Positions 53,713 to 64,000 of a DNA stretch of 64,000 nucleotides are shown in pieces (position 1 is the stretch's first letter; every line of letters begins with the position of its first letter). Origin of the DNA: Elephas maximus indicus. Lineage: Eukaryota > Chordata > Mammalia > Proboscidea > Elephantidae. Below the pieces are notes generated by a model. The model did not search any database. It worked only from the letters and a program-made list of their open reading frames with translations, and was not told where the DNA came from. The stretch spans positions 24,914,768 to 24,978,767 of the forward strand of contig NC_064831.1 in the NCBI RefSeq assembly GCF_024166365.1, written 5' to 3'. A program made the translations under genes and the position numbers.

Positions 53713-53815
53713 TGTCACAACCACTTTGAAAATCAATTTGCTGTTTCCTTCTTTTTTTTTTTAAATGCTAGAAATAGAACTACCATCTGACCTAACAATC
53801 CCACTCCTTAGCAAA

Positions 53816-54140
53816 AAAGATAGAAAATAAACAATTTCAATACAACAGGACAACTGTACAATAAAATGGAAGTATATGCAAGGACTCTCTAAACATATAG
53901 GATAGACTGGCAGGTGCTGTGTGGGGTGGCATAGAAGTCTGAATATTAAATGATGATGAGGTGGTTCCCGGGTATGTATCAGGAGTAACTAGAAGAGGGA
54001 ACTATTGTAAACAGAAAAAAAAAAAAAGCATAGAGATTTTAAATGTTCTTGTGTATATAGACAGCAATGTGATATTTAATGTCAGAGAGTCAGGGCCAGC
54101 TTCATAGGTGTACAACCTGTGCAGTCACACAGGGCACCAT
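53816..54140. other. Intron 2 sequence between two L1s, origin unclear
   Basis: Mostly unique sequence with an A run at 54018. A CAGGGCCAGCTTCATAGGTG..CACACAGGGCACC patch at 54090-54137 looks repeat-derived but I cannot name it. Confidence 0.4.
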
Positions 54141-54189
54141 AATTCAAAGAGCCTATTTTTTTTTTATAGATGATAGATAGATAGATGAT

Positions 54190-55795
54190 AGAGTCAAATA
54201 GAAATTCTGTAGTTGAAAAATACAATAATGGAAATAAAAAAATTTACTAGAGAGGCTCAATAGTAGATTCAAACTGTCTGAAGAAAGAATAAATAAATTT
54301 GAAGGTAGATCAACAGACATTGTGGAATTCAAAAGAAAGAGAGAAAAAAGAATAAAGGAAAAAGAATGATCCTTAAGTGCACAAACATACATGTAACAGG
54401 AGTGCATGAAAGGGAGGAGAGAGAAGGGAGCAGAAAAATATCTAAAGAAATAATAGCCAAAACTCCCCCAAATTATCTGAAAAAATGAATTGACATATCC
54501 AAGAGATTGAACAAACTCCAAATAAAATTTGTTGCAAAGAGAATCAAATGAGGCACATCATAGTAAAAATATTCAAAGCCAAAGAGAGAAAATCTTCAAA
54601 GTCACAAGAGAAAAACAAGCGAACCAAGTTAAGATTAACAGCTGACTTCTTATCAGAAACAATGGAGGCTATAAGGCAGTAGTATGGCATACTCAAAGTG
54701 CCGGAGGAAAAATCTGTCTAACATGTCATAGCCAGCAAGACTATACTTAAAATGTAGGTGAAATAAAGACATTTTCAGATTAAAAAAAAAAGAAACAAGC
54801 AAATTCATTACTAGCAGATCTGCCTTACAAGAAATGCTAAAAGAAGTTCTCCAGTCTGAAAGGAAATGCTCTCAGAGAGTAATCTGAATGAACATGAAAA
54901 TACAAAAAGCACTGGTAAAGGTACTTTTTAATTATAAAGGAAAGTATAAACGCAGATTTCTTCTCCTTTCTTCCCTGACCTGATTTAAAGGCAATTGTAT
55001 AAAGCAATATGTATATAATTGTTAAGTGTATAAAATATAGAAATGTAATATATTTAGCAATAACAGCACAAAAGGAACAAAGCTATATTGGAGTAGAGAA
55101 ATGACACCGGATGGTATGACTATCTAATTAAAAAAAAAAAATCTTAAAACAAAATACATTATTAGACAAAAAGGACATTTTATGATGATAAAAATTGGTG
55201 TCAGGAATATAGCAATTATAAATGTATATTTCCTTAACAGCAGAACCTCAGAATACTCAAGCAAAAGCTGACAAAATTGAAGGAAGAAATAGACAATTCA
55301 ACATTTACATTTGAAGGCTTCAATACCCCACTATCAATAATGGATAGAAAATCTAATCACAAAAACAAGGAAGTAGAAGACTTGAACAACATCATACACC
55401 AACTAGACCTAACTGATAAATACAGAACCCCCTCTCCAACGACCTCACAATACAACTTCCTCTCATGTAGTCATGGAACATTCTGTAAGTTAGATAAAAT
55501 GCCAGACCAAAATATGAGCCTCAATAAATTTAAAAGGTGTGAAATCATACAAAATATGCTCATCAACCACAATAGGATGAAATTAGAAATAAAAAATAGA
55601 AGAAATTTGGAAAATTCAACAATACATGTAATTAAAAAAAATACACTCCTAAATAACAGACAAAAACCATAACAAGGAAATGAGAAAATTCTGACATTAA
55701 TGAAAAAGAAGACAGAACACAGCAAAACCTATGAGATACAGCTAAAATAGTTCTTAGATGAGAATTTATAACTGCAAAACCTGTATTAAAAAAAA
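54190..55795 (+). mobile_element. Old L1/HAL1-like remnant, ASIC5 intron 2
   Basis: Sense ORF1-like text (54190-54850: ACAGACATTGTGGAATTCAAAAGAAAG, GCAGTAGTATGGCATACTCAAAGTG) followed by endonuclease-like text at 55277-55672 (FEGFNTPLSIMDRKSN, DLNNIIHQLDLTDKYRT). An internal deletion and many stops. Much older than the 47.6-kb L1. Confidence 0.75.
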
Positions 55796-55945
55796 AAAAA
55801 AACTCCAATGCAAATTTAATACTCTGATTTTAGTACATTCATAATTATTAGTAAGGAAACCTAACTCATTTTGCATAGCTGAAATTGCAAATTGATGATT
55901 TAGGCTCATATCAGATAGTGATTTTTTTAATGATAATGTCTCTCT

Positions 55946-56272
55946 GGTGGATTGAATTGTATCCCCATGAAAATACGTGCTCTAAAGTCTAACCTCTATA
56001 CTTGTGGTTGCAATCCCACTTGGGAATGGGTTTCCTTTGTTATGTTAATGAGGCCGTATCAGGGTAGGCTGTGTCTTAAACCAGCCATCTTTGAGATATA
56101 AAACTAGCAGATAAAAAAGGCACAGAGAAAAAAGCAGAGATGGGGAAGATACAAGCCACCTAATCCCCAGTGAAACTAGGAATAGAAACTGAAAAGAAAC
56201 AAGGATCTTCCCCAGACAGGACACAGAGAGAGAACCTTCCCCTAGAGCCAGCACCCTGAATTCAAACACTTT
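55946..56272 (+). repeat. MaLR-type LTR, 3'-truncated
   Basis: GGATTGAATTGTATCCCC to CCTAGAGCCAGCACCCTGAATTC, as in the LTR at 20925-21435, but ending abruptly at an RTE junction. Confidence 0.75.
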
Positions 56273-56275
56273 AAC

Positions 56276-56805
56276 GAGGTCTTTTGCATTGGGAAAATCT
56301 GCTGCAAAAGACCTCCCTAAAATGTTAAGAAGGAAAGAAGTCACTTTGTGGACTAAGGTGTGCCTGACCCAGGCCATGGTATTTTCAATCATTTCATATG
56401 CATGTGAAACCTGGACAATGAATAGGGAAGACTGACAAAGAACTGATGCATTTGAACTGTAGCGTTAGTGAAGAGTATTGAATATACCATCGACTGCCAG
56501 AAGAAAGAGCAAGTCTGCCCTGGAAGAAATACAACCAGAATGCTCCTTGGAAGTGAGGATGGCAAGACTTGTCTCACATTGGGCATGTTATCAGGAAGGA
56601 CCAGTCCCTGGAGAAGGACACGCTTGATAAAGTAGAAGGTCAGCAAAAAAGAGGAAGACCCTAATGAGATGGATTGATACAGTGGCTGCAACAATCAGCT
56701 CAAACACAGCAACGATTGTGAGAATGCAAAACAGGGCAGCATTTAGATCTGCTGTAGATGGGTCACTATGAGTCAGTACTGACTTGACGGCACCTAACAA
56801 TAACT
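56276..56805 (+). mobile_element. RTE-type LINE, 5'-truncated
   Basis: GGGAAAATCTGCTGCAAAAGACC to GTCACTATGAGTCAGTACTGACTTGACGGCACCTAACAAT; collinear with 42109-42625. The 5' junction is a short hairpin (see findings). Confidence 0.85.
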
Positions 56806-56810
56806 ATCAA

Positions 56811-56997
56811 AGCACTTGGCTTCTAAACGAAAGTTCAGCAGTTCAAACTCACCAGCTGCTCTGCAGGAAAAAGATGTGCAGTCTGCTTTCATAAAGATTT
56901 ATAGCCTTCGAAACCCTATGGGGGCAGTTATACTCTGCCCTGTGGGGTCACTATGAGTCAGAATTGACTTAAACAGCAGTGGGTTTGTTTTTTTGGT
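56811..56997 (+). repeat. AfroSINE, long subtype, head missing
   Basis: AAAGCACTTGGCTTCTAAACG..GCAGTGGGTTTG. It contains the AAAAGATGTGCAGTCTGC..CATAAAGATTTATAGCC middle. Confidence 0.88.
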
Positions 56998-58487
56998 TTA
57001 ACAACACAACAAGGTCTGATAAGAAGTGAATATATTCTCCGTTTTCTGTCTCCACAAACTGATCTGTAAAATTCTCCTTAATACACGGTAGGTCTTGGCT
57101 TGTTTTGGTGGAACTCAATGAAGGGCGGAGTCATCCATCAACTTGGCTTATCCATTTGGGTTATATAATTTGGGGAAGTGCATTAAGAGGTGTTAATATA
57201 CATAAAAGGGCAGATTTAATAATTGACTACCAGTCACTAAATTGTTTAAACCACAAAAAAACTATTTTTGTTATTATTTTCCTTTACCAGCCTCCTTTTT
57301 TTTAAAAAAGTATGTGAGGTAAACTATATCTAATCAAAGTTTCTGAATGATTTCTAAAAGGATATTCTTGGAAGGATTTTGAAATGTAAATTAAACTCAG
57401 AATAAAACACTTTGATTTTTGCTGTTCAGTATGGCTTACAGAGTTGTTCATTCCCCTGTCCCTAAATCCGTTAGACTTTATCTCATTATATTTAATTCAT
57501 CTACCCACATCACCACCAAGTATTATTAGTAGAGCATAAAGCGTGTTAAAAGAATATTTTAAGATGCCCTCCTAATTAAGCCTTTTATCTATTGTGTTCA
57601 TGCCTTCTACACCAGTGATAATTCCTTTGTTTCTCTGCATAGTTATTTTGAAAAGGATCTGGCAAATACTGCGTGAGAGAGTATTTATTCTTAGTGTGTG
57701 TAATATTCCAAATTTACAGGGCTTTGGGGAAAATTCTTGGTATCCTGTCAGTCACACAGAGAGGTGGAAAGCCGGAGTAGCTTAAAGGTGGCTATCTCGT
57801 CCATCCCTCAGTCTGGAGCTAACACTGTGCTTCTCCTCAAAGGTTCTGGCTAATATAGACGTTTGGCTCATTAGATAATCACAAGATACACTTTCAACCA
57901 AGAAAAGCTAAGATTACTGGATATACTGGAGTTGGTCAAATATCATCATGACAGAGTCTTAATAGTGTTTCAGAAGGTGGAAGTCAGAGGAGGATGTTTA
58001 GATGGTTGCAGTAATGGGACTGGTGATTTTCAGGCAGATCTTGCAAGGCTTGGACTAGTTGGGATTGGGCAAAATTTATGATGCTATGGCTTTGCATTGG
58101 TGGCATAATGAGGTAAAGATCTTAAAGTGAGTCTTGATGAATATGCTAGCGATCCTGATAAGTAAACTATTTTAGTTGGTTCAGAGTCTCATTTGTTTTC
58201 CAGGAGTATGGATGTAGTAGAGCAGGTAGCTACAGTTATGTTTGCTTCGTCTAAGTATGTGTAGCCTAATACAGGAGGGTCTGGTCCCAGGCTCATTTAA
58301 CACAGAACAGGAAATTATATTGGTTTTAGTTCTTACTAAAAACAAGCTAAATGAAACAGGACGTTGATAGTGTATCTTTGAGATCATCACTTTTGAGTTG
58401 TAGTTTCAGTTTTGCTTTGATTTGTTTACATGATCTGGCTTATTTTAAGAAAGGTAAAGTACCCTTTTTCATGAAAATCATACATAT

Positions 58488-58649
58488 AAACCAAAAATCT
58501 GTTGCCACGGAGTTGGTTCCAGCTCACAGAGACCCTAAGAACAGAATAGAACTGCCCCATAGGGTTTCCAAAGAAGGCTAGTGGATTCAAACTGCTGACC
58601 TTTCGGTTAGTAGTGGAACTCTAAACACCACTGTGCCACCAGGGCTCCG
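58488..58649 (-). repeat. AfroSINE, antisense, ASIC5 intron 2
   Basis: Full-length; the near-repeat CATACATATAAA / CATGCATATAAA at its flanks suggests a target duplication. Confidence 0.9.
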
Positions 58650-58899
58650 TCATGCATATAAAAACATATACGTAATATAAATTCAGTGCACGATGTACCA
58701 AAGTAAATTTTATATGTTGGTGTTTATTTTTCCTTTTGAAATTTATATCATAAGATGGTGCCAAGTGATCTATCAACTGCAATTGCACATATTTATTTAT
58801 CAAATAGTTTTATAATGCTTACTATATGCAATTATGGATGTATATTCACCTAACTACAGAGCCCCCAAATACTTAAGCAAAAACTGACAAATTGGAGGA

Positions 58900-59330
58900 G
58901 CTAAAGAGATTTTTAATTCTTGCCCAAGCAAAGCAGAGGCTAGCCAAGGGGCCGAGGGACCGAGGGGCCGGGGCCGAGGGGCTGAGGGCTGGAGAGAGAG
59001 GGCTGCATGCAGGCATGGCTGAGAAGAGGCTGTCCTGGTTAAAGGACTGTATCCTGATCATTCTTGATCCTGACTTGTAACCTGTTACTTCCCTAATAAT
59101 TCCCGTAATTAGGAGTATAATCCATGAGTTCTGCGTGGCCATTGCAACAAATTATCAAACCAAACAGAGAAGTAGAGAGTGCCCTGGGAGAGATGGCCGG
59201 TGTCAGAACTGGTAAAAGTTTAGAGAGAGGAGGTGTATCTGACCTCTGCTCCATAGGACTCAGCCTTGGGCTGCTGATCTTGATTCCCCTTGTGAAGTCA
59301 GAGGAGGTCAGATGCTGCTGCCATGCCATT
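58900..59330 (+). mobile_element. ERV-L-like remnant (LTR end, primer-binding-site-like sequence, leader)
   Basis: A GC-rich (GGGGCCGAGG)-type patch at 58948-58995 precedes text resembling an ERV-L LTR end (GAGTTCTGCGTGGCCATTGCAACAAATTATC). At 59197-59212 CCGGTGTCAGAACTGG is close to a tRNA-Leu primer-binding site. No coding region survives. Family assignment is tentative. Confidence 0.5.
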
Positions 59331-59335
59331 CTTAC

Positions 59336-59406
59336 ATGTATGTACATGTATATTTATGTATGAACATATGTATGTATATATGTGTGTGTATGTATGTATA
59401 TATATC
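59336..59406. repeat. Microsatellite, (TATG)n / (TG)n mixed
   Basis: Alternating TGTATGTA, TATATGTGTGTG and TATATATA units, imperfect. Confidence 0.9.
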
Positions 59407-59671
59407 TGAAAATAAAATTTGGGATATAAAAAAGGGCTAGGAGTGAGGTTATATACAAACCATATCCCACATGGCCTTATATTATATTACCTTATAATTT
59501 TCTTGTTTTGCTTTGCAATTTCTGTCTTGTATTATGTATATTTTTGCATACTTTTTTTGGATATTATAAATCATGAAACTGAACAAACGTTCTTTCTTCA
59601 AAGTAACTTTCAGAAAACGTAGAACAAAATGTGTGGCCCATTCTCTGTAAGTGTGTAGGGCCTCCTGGTTT

Positions 59672-59843
59672 GGAAGCCCTGGGGATGTGGTGATTAAATG
59701 CTTCGCTGCTAACCAAAAGGTCTGCAGTTCAATCCGCCAGGCACTCCTTGGAAACCCTTTGGGGCAGTTCTACTGTGTCCTATAGTGTCACTATGACTTA
59801 GAATTGACTTGACGGCAATGGTTTGTTTTTTTTGTTTTTTTAT
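59672..59843 (+). repeat. AfroSINE, ASIC5 intron 2
   Basis: GGAAGCCCTGGGGATGTGG to GACTTGACGGCAATGG with a T-rich end. Confidence 0.92.
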
Positions 59844-59904
59844 AGTTGTTAGGGGAGATAAGTTACTTCTAGCTTGTTTGACAGGAAAATACTTAAGACA
59901 ATAA

Positions 59905-60104
59905 TGTGGTATCTACCTAACAAATACCTAACACATACTATATTCCAGGCACTCTTTTAAATGCTTTAGAAAAAATAATCAATTTAATCTTCAAAATGCC
60001 ATTTTGAGGTAGATTATGTTAATGCTATAGCCATTTTACAAAAGTGGAAACTGAAGCACATAGAGATTTAAAAAATAGCAAGTTCGTACAGTTAAATGGC
60101 GGAG
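59905..60104 (+). repeat. MIR, part 1 (split)
   Basis: CAAATACCTAACACATACTATATTCCAGGCACTC..CATTTTACAAAAGTGGAAACTGAAGCACATAGAG. The continuation is at 60612. Confidence 0.8.
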
Positions 60105-60611
60105 ACCATCAGGGTTCACTCAGAAGCAGAATCACTATGACTGGTATCAAATAAGGGATTGATTACAGGAACTGTGCCTCAATTTCAGGGATTAGTTAAA
60201 CCCTCTTTGTAAGCCCATTGCTTCTGTTTCTGGTTCTGGATCTGAAGTTAGCCCAGCAGATGGGAAGATAGATGTGAAGTGAGGGAGACCACTGCAAGCT
60301 GAAAATGTACGTGTCTCTCTCTCACTACCTCCGATCTTAATGGCGTGGGTGACCTCCGGGATAAATTGGCACTTTTTCTCCACTCGGGGACACTCTCACT
60401 TGCCCCAGGGTTTAAAAAAACCGAAGGAGAAGATCTGACAGAAGCTATAATCCTGGCTGCTGCCCTCTGCCAATCAGGTGAGTAAGCAGATCGGCAACGA
60501 TGTCTCTCAGCTACAACGGCTCCTGCTCTGCAATGAACTCCGGAGTACAGCAGGGTATATACGATGAAGGGCATCTGGGGAAACCAAGTTCCAGCTTAGC
60601 TAAGCAGATAC
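60105..60611 (-). repeat. About 500-bp insertion inside the MIR, LTR-like
   Basis: On the minus strand it ends in CTTCTGAGTGAACCCTGATGG, which resembles the 3' end of some mammalian LTRs. No ORF of interest. The antisense ORFs at 60192-60574 are chance. Confidence 0.4.
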
Positions 60612-60690
60612 AGTACAGTCACAGTGATGGCAGAGCTGGAATTTAACCCAGAAAATCTGGCTCCAAATACACATTCCTGCCTCTCCATTT
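60612..60690 (+). repeat. MIR, part 2
   Basis: GATGGCAGAGCTGGAATTTAACCCAGAAAATCTGGCTCC is the MIR 3' text that should follow 60104. Confidence 0.75.
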
Positions 60691-60966
60691 AAGTTGGGTC
60701 TTGAAGATCAGTTAGGATTTATCCAGACCTGTGTTTGGGAGGAGTTCCAGGTAAATGAATGTACAATACAGGGTAAATTGTAGGGTGTGATAAGGACCTC
60801 TTAGGAATCCAATTTTGTTGCATGTATTGTGGGCTGGGTATTCTGAATGGCAGAGAGTATGGGAGATAAGCTGGAAAAGCTGATGGGCTCCAGATGTTTG
60901 GCCTCTGTTCTACGAATAGTTACAAGATTTTATCAGTATAAATATTGCCTTTATTCCTATAAATAG

Positions 60967-61204
60967 GTTCCAAACAGATCCTGTGGGCAAATTTGATGTT
61001 ATTTTTTTCTTGTGGAATATTGTGTCCAAAGTCCTCCATCTTCAGGAAATCAGTGCCAATTACACCAGCCTGAAAAAGGCTATTGATTTTCTTAGGAGTA
61101 ACCAAAACTTCAGCACTATGGAGTTTGTCAAGAGAAATGGTTTTTATCTCAACAACAGCACTTTGTTGGAATGTGACTTTTTTGGAATGCGATGTGGCCC
61201 AAAG
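60967..61204 (+). CDS. ASIC5: ASIC5 coding exon 3 (residues 116-195, extracellular finger/palm region)
   Basis: After CTATAAATAG, the G completing Arg116 is followed by FQTDPVGKFDVIFFLWNIVS, KVLHLQEISANYTS, the NQNFSTMEFV and GFYLNNSTLLECDFF segments, ending at Lys195 before AAG|GTAATA. Length is 238 bp, ending in phase 0. N-glycosylation sequons are visible at Asn147 (NYT), Asn163 (NFS) and Asn178/179 (NNST). Cysteines 185 and 192 fit the cysteine-rich ectodomain. The closest match I recognise is mammalian ASIC5, including IFFLW.IVSKVL.LQEI. No stop or frameshift is present. Confidence 0.95.
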
Positions 61205-61807
61205 GTAATAATTTGATACTTCTACAAATATCACCAATGTAATTAGCTGCTTTATTGTATTGTTTCACATTTAGATAGCGTTTGCTTGCATGGGGAATCA
61301 ATCAAAGTTTGCTCAAAGATTATATTTCATTAGCTCAGGCTTCTAATATCAGGGTGTGTGGAATACACACGAGACAGATTTCCTCTTTCGAGTAGTTCGA
61401 AGGAGAACAAAACTCTTCTGTTGCCTTTCTTGCAGTTTAGTCCTTCCAAAATAAAAACTATTTTAACCTGAGGATATTTTATTTTTTTATTTATTCACAA
61501 AAAATCTATTCTAAGGTAGCATTTTTTTGTTTTCATTAAGCAGCAATCATTCAGATTTCATGCACGTGTCGTTGCATTGGAGGCTATAGAAACTGAGAGG
61601 GTGACAGCATTTGAGTATGAAAATTATGTATCTATTACTCATAACATAAAAATTCTGTTTTTATAACTACTCTACATTTAAGAGAAAATGATGGATATAT
61701 CTGGAATTTATTACTAAAGGGATTATGTTGGCAATTTGATGCCCTATCAGGAGTTTTATAGCCTGTGTTGTTAAGTGATTCACAAATTCATGGTTCTGGG
61801 GGACAAT

Positions 61808-61950
61808 TCGGCTGCTAACCAAAAGTGTGGCAGTTCTCACCCAACAGCCACTCCTTTGAAACCCTATGGAGCAGTTCTACTCTGTCATATAGGGTTGCTA
61901 TGAGTTGGAATCAACTGGAGAGCAACAACTTTTTTTTTTTTTTTTTTTTC
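61808..61950 (+). repeat. AfroSINE, 5'-truncated, ASIC5 intron 3
   Basis: CGGCTGCTAACCAAAAGTGTGG..TTGGAATCAACTGGAGAGCAAC followed by about 20 T. Confidence 0.88.
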
Positions 61951-62971
61951 AGGGCTCGGGGGCAGGGTGTTTGGGAGACAATTCCTTATGCTTTCAGTTG
62001 TCTCCCTAACACACAGTAAACAGAACAGAAATGCCTGAGAGACATTTGAATGACAGATGTGAAAGAACTTTTTTTATGCTGCTTTTTATCTGCTAACACG
62101 TTTAAAGATCCCATCAAGAAATTTTGCATTAGATGAAACTTTTTAGAAACAAATACAGAACTCCAACTCAAGTAAGCTGAAGATAAAAGGAAAGCATTGG
62201 TTTAGTTAGCTGGGAAGTTCCAGAGTAGGACTAGCTTCAGAAAAGGCTGGACCAAGACACTTCAACTCTTTAAGATCCTGTCTCCCTGTTCATCTTTTGA
62301 CTTTTCTGGTTGATTTATTTCTGTGTGAGTTCTCCCTACACAGAGCCATGATGGCTGATGTCAACCCTATACTCCATTATCACAGTTTAGTTCTCTAGTA
62401 GCCACTTAAAATCCCACGGAAGACTGATTAGCTCTGCTTGGAACATATATCAATTCCTGAGGCAGTCTCTGAGGCAGCAGGATGGTGTATTCAGATTTCC
62501 CAGAGTGATCACATGCAGACCCTTAGAGTGGGGCAGTTGGGGAAGGAGGGTTAAAGGAGCAGAGCACTGTGCTTGACCAGCCCATCACGGTCATACAGGA
62601 TGGAGGAGGGTGTGTGGTCCTGCAAAGAAAAAGTGCTGAAAGAGTTCACCGCATATAAAAATATGTCTCCATGAATCCTTAATAAAATATAAAATAAATA
62701 TATATTTTTTAATCTTGTAAATAGTCTTAATTCCACAGGAAAATATCCCACTTAAATAATGAAATACAAACTGACAAATGCATATTCCAAAAAAAAAAAA
62801 CTATCATTGAATATGAACATGGATCACCAGATTGTCTATTCTTTCCAATATCCTTGTATTCTCATTTAAAAATTTGTGATAAAAAAAAAAAAAAACAGTT
62901 AAAGAGATTTATACTTCAGAAGTGACCAATACTCAACTGATTGTTTTATTTGGTTTATTTTCGTATTGGAG

Positions 62972-63097
62972 GATTTTGCACATGTCTTCACTGAATATGG
63001 AAATTGTTTTACTTTTAATCATGGTGAAAATATCCAAGCAATGAAAAAAGTGAGTGTGCCTGGACAAGGCTTAAGCTTACTCTTCAGTGTCAACCAG
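62972..63097 (+). CDS. ASIC5: ASIC5 coding exon 4 (residues 196-237)
   Basis: Between ATTGGAG and GTAATG the 126 bases (phase 0 at both ends) read DFAHVFTEYGNCFTFNHGEN followed by IQAMKKVSVPGQGLSLLFSV NQ. The T.YG.CFTFN motif is a conserved DEG/ENaC ectodomain element containing a disulfide cysteine. GLSLLF continues the palm beta-strand. The ORF runs on into the intron for about 45 codons before a stop; that tail is not coding. The next expected exon is not found in the last 900 bases. Confidence 0.95.
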
Positions 63098-64000
63098 GTA
63101 ATGAGAAGACTTAAACTCAGACAGGCAGGGTTCAAGTCAAACAAGAGTGGGTGGATGTGTCAACGATTTGATCCTAATATTTTGCCCTTTCAGATAGCTC
63201 CCACAAGTTGGGTATTATTTTGGTCTTGTTAATGTAGCCTGTAATCTCATGGATACAGTTATTGAGTTAGAGATTATGAGTGCAAAATTTAGAGGCATAA
63301 TCTGGACTTTTTTAGCTATACAACTGACTTCCATTTATCGTGACTCCACGAAATGTTCATGCAAAAAAATAAGAAAGCAAGAGATTTCTAAGGTGGAAAG
63401 TATATAATTAATTTAAGATGACTCTAATGCATTTTTTTATTTTAAAAATGATTTTCATGTAAACAAGCAATCGGCTTTAGAAAAAAGCTATACAAACACA
63501 TTTGACAAACCATAGAATCCACAGCCTAGAAAGATGATGAAAAAGTAATTGGCATGTAAAGAACATTGTATAAATAGACTTTGGCAAAGCCTAGCATTCC
63601 TAACGGAATTAGGCAGAGAAGTTATACATTTATGGACCTTGGAGAAAGAAGTTCAGATAGCTAAGAAATGCAGTGGTGCTACCTTCAAGGGTTTCTGATA
63701 CAGCTACAATCCAGGCTGCACTCTCACCTTCTGTCGTGCACAACCATTTCTAGTATTAAACATTTACAGGTCTTCTAGTCCACTATTGTGATTTTATAAA
63801 TGAGGGTTCTGAAATGTTGCTGGATTAAGTATCCAAAATCACACAATTAATAACAAAGATGAGAAATAAACCTACTCTCCATGAATCCCAAGAAACCATT
63901 CCACCTCTCAGTCCAAGTGAATGAGACCTCTGGTTACTTTTAAAGAATTTCTGTTAAGGTACACTCCATAACTTTCTCCTGTATCCCATTCAAGATACTT

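Noticed and set aside
63098-64000. ASIC5 exon 5 in the last 900 bases
   Set aside because: The expected continuation after VNQ was searched by eye and not found; it presumably lies beyond the window.

Overview
This is vertebrate nuclear DNA. The dominant short repeat is a tRNA-derived SINE with a 3' tail shared with an RTE-type LINE. It matches the afrotherian AfroSINE family, so the source is very probably a paenungulate mammal, most likely an elephant (inference from repeat content and from the divergence of the two genes). The window holds the 5' ends of two real genes in head-to-head orientation, separated by about 40 kb of mostly transposon-derived DNA.

Left edge (1-4.6 kb, minus strand): the first four coding exons of TDO2 (tryptophan 2,3-dioxygenase), residues 1-101, with a TATA-type promoter just upstream; the rest of the gene lies off the left edge. 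Right part (44.2-64 kb, plus strand): the first four coding exons of ASIC5 (bile-acid-sensitive DEG/ENaC channel), residues 1-237. These include a 40-base first coding exon. The gene continues off the right edge. The TDO2 / ASIC5 head-to-head order agrees with the known mammalian neighbourhood.

Between them: an old antisense L1 (6.2-10 kb) carries AfroSINE and RTE insertions. A second antisense L1 (10.1-21.9 kb) was split by two MaLR-type LTRs, one of which was in turn split by a nearly full-length sense L1 (12.3-20.3 kb) with a perfect 12-bp target duplication. About 22.5-29 kb is unique or ancient-repeat DNA with an L2. A second nearly full-length L1 follows (29.3-36.8 kb), then an L1-inside-L1 stack (37-40.4 kb), an RTE (40.6-42.6 kb), and short unique DNA up to ASIC5. 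ASIC5 intron 2 (13.7 kb) is filled by a third long L1 (47.6-53.8 kb), an older L1, a MaLR LTR, RTE and SINE pieces and an ERV-L-like remnant. All L1 reading frames seen are broken.

No bacterial-type system, CRISPR array or new gene family is visible. The most unusual items are a 219-bp GC-rich tandem monomer array in the 5' UTR of the 12.3-kb L1, a perfect 30-bp inverted repeat 1 kb upstream of TDO2, a SINE-supplied decoy splice acceptor in TDO2 intron 1, a valine next to the TDO2 catalytic histidine, and several transposition stacks whose order can be read from target duplications.
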